Assembly: GCA_029237775.1 (NCBI GenBank)
Contig: JAQZBR010000009.1
Span: forward strand, 71,708-135,707
Direction of reading: 5' to 3'
Source of the DNA: Bacteroidota bacterium
GTDB lineage: Bacteria > Bacteroidota > Bacteroidia > 2-12-FULL-35-15
DNA length: 64,000 nt
Position numbers and translations under genes: made by a program. The notes under the pieces are model-generated. The model made no database searches and was not told where the DNA came from. It saw only the letters and a list, made by a program, of their open reading frames with translations. The first letter of the stretch is position 1. Every line of letters starts with the position of its first letter. Of this stretch, positions 29,014-37,876 are shown in pieces.

Positions 29014-29235
29014 ATGAAAAAATTATTTACTTTATTGTTCGTTGCAGGCGCAATGAGCTTTGTAGCTTGCGGACCAAGCGCAGAAGAAAAAGCGAAAATG
29101 GAAGCTGATGCAAAAGCGAAAATGGACTCTTTATTCAATGCTGCTAGCCAGTCAATGACTACAGACACTACTGCTACTGCAATGCCTGATACTGCTGCAA
29201 CTGCTGCACCGGCTACAACTGAAGAGCATAAATAG
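29014..29235 (+). CDS. Small Ala/Thr-rich lipoprotein
   Basis: Lipobox 'MSFVACGPSAEEKAKMEADAKAKMDS'; promoter box upstream and strong terminator downstream. Confidence 0.8.
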   Translation: MKKLFTLLFVAGAMSFVACGPSAEEKAKMEADAKAKMDSLFNAASQSMTTDTTATAMPDTAATAAPATTEEHK

Positions 29236-29253
29236 TCTGTTTTAGAACAGCAA

Positions 29254-29284
29254 GAAAAAGCCTCGCAAATGCGAGGCTTTTTTG
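29254..29284 (+). terminator. Intrinsic terminator
   Basis: AGCCTCGC-aaat-GCGAGGCT followed by a T-tract. Confidence 0.92.
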
Positions 29285-29355
29285 TTGTTAAGTATTTCCT
29301 GAGATCCATTCGCTGTGCTCAGGATGACAAAACAGTTAGACGAGAGATTCTTGTT

Positions 29356-30957
29356 CTATTTCATAATTTCAAGTGCTTTTTTCAGCACGTTATCCTCCGC
29401 CTGAAAAACAGGGTAGAACCCTTCATTGTTCCAGATGTTTCTAGCAATCAAAGCCTTCAGCTGATTCTTGAGTAAGGTCTCTGATTGTTTAATTTGCTGG
29501 TCGTTACGCTTCACCTTATTCTTTTCTGCGTAAGCTATAAATTGTTCAAGCACATCGTTCGTGATACTGAACTGCTTGCCATAATTTTCGGGTGTTTTAT
29601 AAGCTTTCAGCTTTAAGCGCTCCTTATCTGCATAAGCAAACGCGAAGTCGTTTACCAAACCTTTATACAAAACTTCACTTATGTAATGCGATCTTCCGCT
29701 TGTATCCAAAGGAACAAATACATCGGGTGTAATTCCACCTCCGCCATATACAGTCCGGCCTGAAAGGGTTTTATATTTAAGAGAATCCGCAAGCTTTATA
29801 CTATCAGCGTTTTCAAGCTCACCGCTTTTGTAGCGTTCATATTCTTCGCTGTAGTATGCTTCGATATCACCGTTATAAGGCTTCTGGATACATCTTCCGG
29901 AAGGAGTGTAATACCTTGCAATGGTTAAGCGCATTGCGGAACCATCACTGAATTCACTTTGCTCCTGAACCAATCCTTTCCCGAAAGAACGTCTTCCGAC
30001 AATGGTTGCACGGTCGTTATCCTGTAAAGAACCTGCAAGGATCTCACTTGCAGAAGCCGAGCCGTCATCGATCAGCACCACCAATTTTCCCGTCTCAAAT
30101 TCGCCTTTATCTGTGGCTTTGTAATCCTTACGGGGACGGGCTTTTCCCTGAGTGTAAAGAATTCCTTTCCCTGCATCCAGGAACTCATCCGCCATGCTCG
30201 TTGCAGTATTCAAATAACCGCCTCCATTTCCGCGAAGATCAATAATCAAATTCTGCATTCCCTTGTCCTTCAGCTTATGAAATGCCTCCATGTACTCATC
30301 ATACGTTGTTGCTGCAAAACGAGCGACCTTGATATATCCGGTCTTAGAATTAAGCATATAAGCAACGTCAACACTATGAATAGGAATTGTGCCGCGCGTG
30401 ATTGTAAAATCAACGAGGTCTTTCTTTCCTGCCCTTAGCACACTAACTTTTACTTTAGTCCCGCCCGGACCTTTCAAACGGTCCATAACCATTTTATTCG
30501 AGATCTTAATTCCTGCTACCGGCTTACCTTCCACTTTTACGATCCTGTCACCAGCCTGTAAACCCACAGCCTCTGCCGGACCACCGGAGATTGCATCGAT
30601 AACGCGGATCGTATCATCAACAATATTAAACTCCACTCCTATTCCTTCGAAATTGCCCTGCAAAGGCTCATTGTTGGCTGCAAGCTCTTCAGCCGAGATA
30701 TAGCTTGAGTGCGGGTCTAGCGTCTGAAGCATTGCAGTGATAGTTGATTCGACAAGCTTTTTATCATTGATAGTATCCACGTATTCGTGTTCGATGTATT
30801 TCAGGATCTCATCGATCTTGTTGTGGCTATTAACTGAGCTCACGCTGATCGGGCCTGCATTGGTAGTAAGATTAAATGTGCTTCCGATAAAGATTCCCAG
30901 AACCAGTATCAATGCAAAGAATATTGGAAGATATATGTAAAATTTTGGACGATTCAT
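29356..30957 (-). CDS. S41 family C-terminal processing peptidase (PDZ domain)
   Basis: 'GIGVEFNIVDDTIRVIDAISGGPAEAVGLQAGDRIVKV' PDZ; 'LVVLIDDGSASASEILAGSLQDNDRATIVGRRSFGKGLVQ' catalytic Ser/Lys. Confidence 0.96.
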   Translation of the reverse strand: MNRPKFYIYLPIFFALILVLGIFIGSTFNLTTNAGPISVSSVNSHNKIDEILKYIEHEYVDTINDKKLVESTITAMLQTLDPHSSYISAEELAANNEPLQGNFEGIGVEFNIVDDTIRVIDAISGGPAEAVGLQAGDRIVKVEGKPVAGIKISNKMVMDRLKGPGGTKVKVSVLRAGKKDLVDFTITRGTIPIHSVDVAYMLNSKTGYIKVARFAATTYDEYMEAFHKLKDKGMQNLIIDLRGNGGGYLNTATSMADEFLDAGKGILYTQGKARPRKDYKATDKGEFETGKLVVLIDDGSASASEILAGSLQDNDRATIVGRRSFGKGLVQEQSEFSDGSAMRLTIARYYTPSGRCIQKPYNGDIEAYYSEEYERYKSGELENADSIKLADSLKYKTLSGRTVYGGGGITPDVFVPLDTSGRSHYISEVLYKGLVNDFAFAYADKERLKLKAYKTPENYGKQFSITNDVLEQFIAYAEKNKVKRNDQQIKQSETLLKNQLKALIARNIWNNEGFYPVFQAEDNVLKKALEIMK

Positions 30958-31234
30958 TTCAGTTGGCAATATTACAGTAAACAATTGTTCAGTTGGCAGT
31001 TGGCAATTGATTCAATTGTCCGGTTAATTTTGGTACAAAGATAAGCATTCGATGAGGAGTAGACAATACTGAGTGGGCAGTTGACAATTGTTACTGTTGG
31101 TAAGTAAAACAAGTAGGGAACAATTCAGCTGGCAATCAACAGTAGGCAATATAAATGGAGTTCGCTTTGGCAAAGAATACTCTTCGACATTTAGATAAAG
31201 TTCGTAGAGAAATCAAGAAGATTCGAATTAATCC

Positions 31235-31693
31235 TTACTGTTTTTTGTATTGCTCTACATTTACACCGAATTTTCTAAGAAAATCGACACCTTCATCGCT
31301 GTTCAAGCCTTTAAAGGTTGCGTACGAATTAGTGAATATCACACGCTTGATGCCGGTGGTATAGATCACACGGGCACACGCAATGCATGGGGAAAGCGTA
31401 ACATACAAAGTCGATCCTTCGATGGAAACATTGTTTTTTGAAGCGTACAGGATCGCGTTCTGCTCAGCATGAAGCGCAAGGGAACAGCTGCCTTTGCTGT
31501 CGCGCGGACAACCATCCTGCGGCCATTCAATATCACAATTGTGAGTTCCCGCAGGTGGACCATTATATCCTAATGATACAATACGGGTATCTTTTGTCAG
31601 AACTGCGCCAACCTGAGCTTTCACACAATGGGAACGCTTGGCAAGGTTCTCTGCCAGTTCCATATAGATATCATCAAAGCTTGGTTTCACCAC
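31235..31693 (-). CDS. dCMP deaminase family protein
   Basis: 'HAEQNAILYASKNN' and 'YVTLSPCIACARVIYTTGIKRVIF' zinc motifs. Confidence 0.93.
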   Translation of the reverse strand: MVKPSFDDIYMELAENLAKRSHCVKAQVGAVLTKDTRIVSLGYNGPPAGTHNCDIEWPQDGCPRDSKGSCSLALHAEQNAILYASKNNVSIEGSTLYVTLSPCIACARVIYTTGIKRVIFTNSYATFKGLNSDEGVDFLRKFGVNVEQYKKQ

Positions 31694-31791
31694 TACGAAT
31701 ACGAATTAATACGAATATACACTACGAATTACAAATCTATACGAATGTACGAATCTGTGTTTGCTAAAATCAGTGGGGCGAAATTACGAAT
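31694..31791. repeat. Iterated ACGAAT-type intergenic repeat upstream of the dCMP deaminase gene
   Basis: At least six ACGAAT words within ~100 bp. Confidence 0.65.
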
Positions 31792-31964
31792 TAAAATTGG
31801 AGTTTGTTGTTGTTCGCAGCCAAACGGGCTTTATCTGAGAGAAGCTTCCCTTCGAGTAAGATTCCTAAACCGCGGTCGGAATCACATTTTTGGCAAATAA
31901 AAATATTTCTGAACTTAACAGGTTAACCGTCTACGAACTACTAACTCCTGTCTAAAAACTAAAT

Positions 31965-33341
31965 TCAAAAAGGAAACAACCTCTTCCCCATTCTTCCCTT
32001 TTGCTGCAGCCAGCTTTTGATGAGATCATTTGAATCGGGGTGCCCGTAAGAACGTTTCACCATCTCCTTTACATCGGCAGGAGAAGTAACAGGATCAGAA
32101 GCATCAAAATAGCCATAACCGCTGTATTTCCCATTCTCCACTAAAACTACGGATCGCTCCTCAGCAGTTCTTCCTTTATCAAGAAGCACAAAATTGGAAT
32201 GCTCAAAAACATATCGTTCGAGAATTTTGTTTGCACGCTTATTATAAAGTTCTACTTCCTCTTCACCTCCGCAGATACCATTGCACTTTTTGATCTGATG
32301 ATTAAAACATACAGATCCTTCTTCCATCAATCCGCAAAAGCGCAAACACAATTCATGCTCATCGATCCAGCTTTCCAGCCGTTCGCGGGCCGTTGAATAG
32401 GTTGTGAATGTCAACAATGTATTCTCCGCTTCTTCCGGAGTAACAATTTTGAAATTGATGATATTGTCCTTATCACGGAACCAGTCGATGGCATGGGTGA
32501 ACTCTTCTGATTTACGTACGCGATTGTAAACAGGCTTATGCTTTTTGATCTCCTCTGATTCCAGCAATAACGCGATCAACTCGCTTCCCGTTTTTACGAA
32601 ATCAACATTGTAAAGATCGTTGAGCATCTTCTTCCCTTTTTTATCATCACTGTTGAAATGACTGATTGCACGGTTATACATATTAACGCTTTTCCCGATG
32701 TAGATAATGTTTCCTTCCTTATCCAGAAAATAATAGACACCACATTCTTCCGGGATCTTATTTAAAACATACTGTTTGATCTTATCTATTCGCCTAACCA
32801 TGATCTCAGCAGCACCCATGTTCTTGTATTGTGGATGCTGGCTTTTCAGCCGGAGAAGCAAATCAAGAAGCTCGGCTGTGGCAAGTGCATCACCTTCTGC
32901 ACGATGGCGATTTTCAATATGAATATTTAAGCCAGCACATAGATTTCCTAAGCTATACGATAATCTGCCGGGCATTAATTTGCGGCTAAGCTTAACCGTA
33001 CAGAGCGTTTCACGTTTAAATTTCGCACCCAGACTTGCAAATTCTTCTTTGATGAAATTATAATCGAAAGATGCGTTATGAGCTACAAATACTCTCCCTT
33101 CTGTCATTTCCATGATCTTCTTTGCAACTTCATAGAACTTCGGAGCATCTGCAACCATTTCGTTTGTGATGCCAGAGATCTTTGTATAAAAAGGTGCGAT
33201 GAAACATTCGGGATTGATAAGGGAACTGAATTTATCAACGACAGTTAAGCCATCGTGGATAATGATCGCGATCTCAATGATGCGGCCTTTGGGATAAATA
33301 AATTTCCCTCCGCAGGTTTCTATGTCGACAATGGCAAACAT
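31965..33341 (-). CDS. DnaQ-like 3'-5' exonuclease fused to a GIY-YIG (UvrC-like) nuclease domain
   Basis: 'FAIVDIETCGGKF...HNASFDYNFIKEEF...HRAEGDALATAELL' plus 'IPEECGVYYFLDKEGNIIYIGKSVNMYNRAISHF'. Confidence 0.93.
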   Translation of the reverse strand: MFAIVDIETCGGKFIYPKGRIIEIAIIIHDGLTVVDKFSSLINPECFIAPFYTKISGITNEMVADAPKFYEVAKKIMEMTEGRVFVAHNASFDYNFIKEEFASLGAKFKRETLCTVKLSRKLMPGRLSYSLGNLCAGLNIHIENRHRAEGDALATAELLDLLLRLKSQHPQYKNMGAAEIMVRRIDKIKQYVLNKIPEECGVYYFLDKEGNIIYIGKSVNMYNRAISHFNSDDKKGKKMLNDLYNVDFVKTGSELIALLLESEEIKKHKPVYNRVRKSEEFTHAIDWFRDKDNIINFKIVTPEEAENTLLTFTTYSTARERLESWIDEHELCLRFCGLMEEGSVCFNHQIKKCNGICGGEEEVELYNKRANKILERYVFEHSNFVLLDKGRTAEERSVVLVENGKYSGYGYFDASDPVTSPADVKEMVKRSYGHPDSNDLIKSWLQQKGRMGKRLFPF

Positions 33342-33370
33342 TATTGAGAAGAAGATTTACGGTTTACAGT

Positions 33371-33443
33371 ATTTAATGGTACGCGGATTTTCATCATTGA
33401 TTATAGATGTATATGAATTGCTGCATTTAATGGAACGCGGATC
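33371..33443. repeat. Direct repeat ATTTAATGG(T/A)ACGCGGAT
   Basis: Copies at 33371 and 33424 in intergenic DNA. Confidence 0.55.
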
Positions 33444-33541
33444 TTTATGATTGTTATGATTTAAAAGGATGATGCCTTCGGCATTATGATTTGTTATGAT
33501 TGCTGTGTGTTTTGCTGTGCTTACGAATGCTGTGTGCGCTG

Positions 33542-33576
33542 GTCATCCTGGACTTGTTTCAGGATCTGCGCGCTGG
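33542..33576. repeat. Single arm of the GTCATCCTGA.. intergenic repeat
   Basis: GTCATCCTGGACTTGTTTCAGGATCTGCGCGCTGG, near-identical to the left arm at 20836. Confidence 0.7.
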
Positions 33577-33782
33577 CTTTTTATTTATTTACTGTTTTAT
33601 TGCTTGAAGCTTAAAGTTACGATTTTGCTTCCATTTTTATAGGCTTTTCATAACTTTCTTTCCCGTGCCATCACGAGCAAACGCTCCATGTGTTTCAGTT
33701 CGAGCATATCGAAATTTCATTGGCCACTAATTTACTACAGTAATGTCGGAAGTGAAGCTACGGATTGTAGCATGAAGAAGCA

Positions 33783-34175
33783 TTAAAGGAAGAAAAGCGT
33801 AAGTGCCTGCGTAAGGCCGTGCAGACTCGAAGGCTTTACAATATAGTCAATGGCTCCATGCCGCAAAGCTTCTTTAATGTCTTGCGCGCTCGAAGAGGTC
33901 GACAGCATGATCACCGGGATATTGCTGTGTATTTTGTGCGATTTTATCTTTTGCAGAAACTCCTGACCGTTCATAACAGGCATGTTCCTGTCAATAAATA
34001 TGTAATCCGGCTTTTCAACTTCAGGATTATTTAAAGCCATTAATGCCTGATGCCCGCTGAATAAAGGAATGAGCTTGACATTCCTGTTCACTTGCTTCAA
34101 TGCAAGCTTAAAGAATTCATGATCATCCGGATCATCATCTATTAACATACAATTTAATTCTTTCTTCGGCTCCAA
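33783..34175 (-). CDS. Single-domain response regulator
   Basis: 'NCMLIDDDPDDHEFFKLAL', 'PDYIFIDRNMPVMNGQEFL', 'IPVIMLSTS', 'IVKPSSL'. Confidence 0.93.
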   Translation of the reverse strand: MEPKKELNCMLIDDDPDDHEFFKLALKQVNRNVKLIPLFSGHQALMALNNPEVEKPDYIFIDRNMPVMNGQEFLQKIKSHKIHSNIPVIMLSTSSSAQDIKEALRHGAIDYIVKPSSLHGLTQALTLFFL

Positions 34176-34186
34176 TTTTCTATGTA

Positions 34187-35206
34187 TTAAAGTCCCATTG
34201 TTTTAATATAATCCTTGGGAGAAACACCAAACTTCTTTTTAAACTTTGCAGTGAAATGGCCTGAATGCTTATAACCCACCATTTTTGCGATCTCCTTTAT
34301 AGGATACGTTTCCTCCGCAATAAGCAATTTTGCTTTGCTCAAACGCTCATCCTGAAGAAGCTTGTTAATAGATGTGTTGTACAACAAACGGAACCCTTTC
34401 TTCAGCTTATTCTCATTCACACCTGTAAGCAAGGCGAGCTCTTTAATGGTAGGCGGCTGAATCAGGTTGGAGAGTAAACGATGCCGTGCTTCCATAATAA
34501 GCTCCATATCTTTCTTTCGCAAAACCGATTGCTTGTGGCTCGGCTCCAGATCATCTATGTATTGTTTTATCTGCATTGCCATGATCTCCAGTGTCTGCGA
34601 CTCCACATAAACACGCTTCACAAGGCCCTTATAATCGTTAGTCCTGATGTTCTGGATACTTTGTGCGATAGTGAGGCTATAGTGTCCCTGATAAAGGAAT
34701 GAACGTGAACATTCAATATCAAGAAAAACTTCCGAAAGATCTTTTGGCAAAGACGTAAGCGAATGCTCCAGCTTTTGGAGATACTTTTTTCGGTCGATCT
34801 CAATAGAATAGAAATAAACCTCTTTCTCGGCTGGGATCAGAAATTGCTGCTCATTTTTACACGATCCGCTTACCATTGAACCAAGCAAATTAGTCAGCTG
34901 ATATTGCAAACGATCAGCTTTTATGATATGTTTGAAGTCATTCTGAACACAAAAAATAAGGCGCAGCGGTTGAAATTCATCACAGGTATATTTAAGGATC
35001 ATGTCCTTTTTCAGCGTGCAGTGAAATAAAAGCATTCCTAAGCCATCACGGAAATCGACTGCTGAAACAAAGCCTTCGCCATGCGATTCGGGAATATTCA
35101 CACGGTGTTCCGCGTGCTCGTTGATTACTTCTGTTTTAAAGTGTTTAGCCAGGCTTTTGATCGTGGAATACACGTCATAAGTGTTAAAAATAACTTCTTT
35201 AGGCAT
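34187..35206 (-). CDS. AraC family transcriptional regulator
   Basis: C-terminal HTH 'PPTIKELALLTGVNENKLKKGFRLLYNTSINKLLQDERLSKAKLLI...YPIKEIAKMVGYKHSGHFTAKFKKKFGVSPKDY'; ORF to 35275, MPKEV start preferred. Confidence 0.92.
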   Translation of the reverse strand: MPKEVIFNTYDVYSTIKSLAKHFKTEVINEHAEHRVNIPESHGEGFVSAVDFRDGLGMLLFHCTLKKDMILKYTCDEFQPLRLIFCVQNDFKHIIKADRLQYQLTNLLGSMVSGSCKNEQQFLIPAEKEVYFYSIEIDRKKYLQKLEHSLTSLPKDLSEVFLDIECSRSFLYQGHYSLTIAQSIQNIRTNDYKGLVKRVYVESQTLEIMAMQIKQYIDDLEPSHKQSVLRKKDMELIMEARHRLLSNLIQPPTIKELALLTGVNENKLKKGFRLLYNTSINKLLQDERLSKAKLLIAEETYPIKEIAKMVGYKHSGHFTAKFKKKFGVSPKDYIKTMGL

Positions 35207-35451
35207 AGCTTTAGTTTTGAAGGTTGGCAAAATTAATTTATAATAATTACATTTTTTTGCCTGTAAATAGCACAAATAGAACTATCTGATATCAAGGAAA
35301 TGTACTTCAGAAAGAATCAGTTTTCGGAAGCAGGTCCTTATTCAACAAGGGATCGATATACAAAAAAGATAATCCACTTAGCTGTGAACAGGCATTTCAT
35401 TGTGAAGGAAAAACAATTATGCCATTGCAGCTTCGATAAAGCCGGAAGGAT

Positions 35452-36276
35452 TTAAAACAAAGACATTTGTTCGGAACGGATGGCTGAAACGACTCTTTCA
35501 GAAGCCGGCCCGACACTGACCTCATATACAGAGGTTTCTTCATAACGGGAAGCAACAACAATTTGAGTATCACCTGCGTGCTGCATGAACATCTCGTGTG
35601 CAAGTTCCGGGCTGTTATTGTTTTTGGAAAGATGAGATAATAAAAGGAGGCTCAGCTCCGGTGAACGGTGTGTTTTGAAGATATGCAGGGCCTGATGGTT
35701 TGATAAATGTCCATGTCCACCGCTGATCCGCTTTTTTAAATAGTAAGGATAATTGCCTTCATCCAACATTTTTGCATCATAATTCGCTTCAAGGAAAGCA
35801 GCATGGCATTTCTTAAAATTATTGATCAAATGCTCGCAAGGAGCGCCAATGTCTGTAAACACACCGATGTTCACTCCGTTTCCGCTTATTGTAAAACTGT
35901 ATGGATCGGCAGCATCATGATACTTTTTAAAAGGGACAATTGTAAGTCCACCTATAGTAATCTCTTCATGTGCTTCAAAAGATCTCACAAGCATAGGATC
36001 AATCCTCAGTTTCCCTGAAACAAGCGTCCGCTGGGTGATATATACAGGTAACTGATATTTTTTGGCCAGCACTTCCACTCCACGAATATGATCCGAATGT
36101 TCGTGTGAGACAAAAAGCGCTTTCACTTTCAGCATGGAAAGACCCAGACGTGCCATTCTCTTATCCGTTTCCCTGCAGGAAATCCCTGCATCAACCAATA
36201 CAGCCTCATCATCATTACCTACGTAATAACAATTGCCGTTGCTTCCGGAATTTAGGGAGGTGATAAAAAGAGACAT
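35452..36276 (-). CDS. MBL-fold metallohydrolase (YycJ/WalJ-like)
   Basis: 'SLFITSLNSGSNGNCYYVGNDDEAVLVDAGISCRETDKRM', 'FVSHEHSDHIRG'; ORF to 36396, internal ATG preferred. Confidence 0.92.
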   Translation of the reverse strand: MSLFITSLNSGSNGNCYYVGNDDEAVLVDAGISCRETDKRMARLGLSMLKVKALFVSHEHSDHIRGVEVLAKKYQLPVYITQRTLVSGKLRIDPMLVRSFEAHEEITIGGLTIVPFKKYHDAADPYSFTISGNGVNIGVFTDIGAPCEHLINNFKKCHAAFLEANYDAKMLDEGNYPYYLKKRISGGHGHLSNHQALHIFKTHRSPELSLLLLSHLSKNNNSPELAHEMFMQHAGDTQIVVASRYEETSVYEVSVGPASERVVSAIRSEQMSLF

Positions 36277-36412
36277 TGCGTTTGCAAAGAAACGAAATCG
36301 GTGGCAGATTTTCTCAGTCAACACTGATTTTGTTAGTAAAATATTTGCCGGAAGGGCTGAATTTAAAAGATTACAGACAATTAAGAAGGACGGCAAACGA
36401 AGAACATTATCA

Positions 36413-36448
36413 AAAAAGAATCGCCCCTTAAAAGGAGCGATTGTTTTT
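36413..36448 (-). terminator. Intrinsic terminator
   Basis: AATCGCTCCT/AGGGGCGATT-type hairpin followed by CTTTTTTG on the minus strand. Confidence 0.7.
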
Positions 36449-36451
36449 GAA

Positions 36452-37312
36452 TCATTTTTTAACCCTGACTATCTTTTGTGAAAAGATACGATCAGCAGAA
36501 ACATATTCGAGGAAATAGCATCCCGGAGCAGTATCAGAATCAAGATCTATTCTTACATCGTTATTGAAGGTCTCTGCGCTGAACTCTATTTCTTTGCCAC
36601 AAACATCCTTTAATTTCAGGTTCATTATATTAAAACTGGGCGCATCAATATCTTTCAAAAAGAACATATCTGATACGGGATTCGGATAAACAAATACATG
36701 CTCCATTGAACGCTCTTTAATGCCGACCACAGCCGGAGCAGCTGAAAACTCCTTGATGTAACAGGAATCCTGGGCAACACATCTGACTTTGATCCAACCG
36801 TAAGAAATATTTCCTCCATTTTGATATTTCAGGCCCACGTGCTTGTCTCCGCCAACCCAGTCGTTTACATTTTTACTTGCCCCCTGATGTGCGGAATGAT
36901 CGGTGAGATACAAGGTTGTATTGTTCCAGACAGTATTCGTTGCATCGATTTGCTCGCCTGTAGCGAAAAACTTCGCCACATTCGTTACATCCCAGCTCAG
37001 GCTTCCGGGCGCATAAACAGAATCGATCCTCCCAAAAGCAATAGAAACATTCGGGTTCAATGAAGTTACGCTGATATATGCGGATGAGCCACCGGAACTG
37101 ATGGAGCCCTGTGCGACAAATTCAACATCGTTAGCGGCATCTCCAAACATATTTATTCCATAAACTTCGTGAGTGTAGGGAGTGATCGTGTAGTTAAGGA
37201 GCGTATCTGGGTTGATATCTGTGTAGTTCGGATATTGATACCCCGCCAATACAGACTGAGCGTTTATGTGACCGGTGGTAAAAAGTAAAACAGGTAGTAA
37301 AAATTTCTTCAT
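36452..37312 (-). CDS. Secreted protein with type A T9SS sorting domain
   Basis: Signal peptide; C-terminus 'VFVYPNPVSDMFFLKDID...DTAPGCYFLEYVSADRIFSQKIVRVKK'. Confidence 0.8.
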   Translation of the reverse strand: MKKFLLPVLLFTTGHINAQSVLAGYQYPNYTDINPDTLLNYTITPYTHEVYGINMFGDAANDVEFVAQGSISSGGSSAYISVTSLNPNVSIAFGRIDSVYAPGSLSWDVTNVAKFFATGEQIDATNTVWNNTTLYLTDHSAHQGASKNVNDWVGGDKHVGLKYQNGGNISYGWIKVRCVAQDSCYIKEFSAAPAVVGIKERSMEHVFVYPNPVSDMFFLKDIDAPSFNIMNLKLKDVCGKEIEFSAETFNNDVRIDLDSDTAPGCYFLEYVSADRIFSQKIVRVKK

Positions 37313-37422
37313 TTTTGATGCTATTAATGGTGGATACTATCGGTCAAAAGCTAAAAAAATGTGCCTTTTTAGTGCCTGATGGAACTTTGTAGGAGACTAA
37401 CCAGATTTTTATTACAAGAAAT

Positions 37423-37473
37423 TGTTTATTATAATAAACATTAAACGTACTTTTACTAAAAATAATAAACATT
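37423..37473. promoter_or_regulatory. Candidate operator: 18-bp perfect palindrome plus a repeated half-site upstream of the XRE gene
   Basis: TGTTTATTATAATAAACA (37423-37440); ATAATAAACATT occurs exactly at 37431-37442 and 37462-37473. Confidence 0.7.
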
Positions 37474-37791
37474 ATGAATTTAAGAAAGCCGATATTGGCT
37501 CCTGCAGCGCTACGCATCCTGAATGAGATGGGAAACCATATTAAACTGGCCAGGTTAAGGAGAAAATTGAGCGCAACCCAGATATCGGAAAGGGCAAATA
37601 TCAGCAGAGCGACCTTGTGGCAAATAGAAAAAGGTGCCCCAAGTGTGGCAATGGGAATTTACTGCCAGGTCCTGTTTGTCCTTAACCTGGAAAAAGATCT
37701 GTTGAAAATAGCGAGTGAAGATGTTCAGGGAAAGAAACTAATGGAAGAAAGTCTATTGAAAAAGAGAGCGCCAAGGAGAAAGCTGAATTAA
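37474..37791 (+). CDS. HipB-like XRE helix-turn-helix regulator
   Basis: 'MGNHIKLARLRRKLSATQISERANISRATLWQIEKGAPSVAMGIYCQVLFVLNLEKDL', typical of HipA-partner regulators. Confidence 0.88.
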   Translation: MNLRKPILAPAALRILNEMGNHIKLARLRRKLSATQISERANISRATLWQIEKGAPSVAMGIYCQVLFVLNLEKDLLKIASEDVQGKKLMEESLLKKRAPRRKLN

Positions 37792-37876
37792 CGATTATAG
37801 CGTTTCACCAATGCTTGAAGATACGAATTACCAAATAAACTTATATTTACCCCTCATTAATCTAAAGAACTTAGGA

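Noticed and set aside
28992-29309. 105-aa - ORF
   Set aside because: Antisense to the small lipoprotein gene and spans its terminator.
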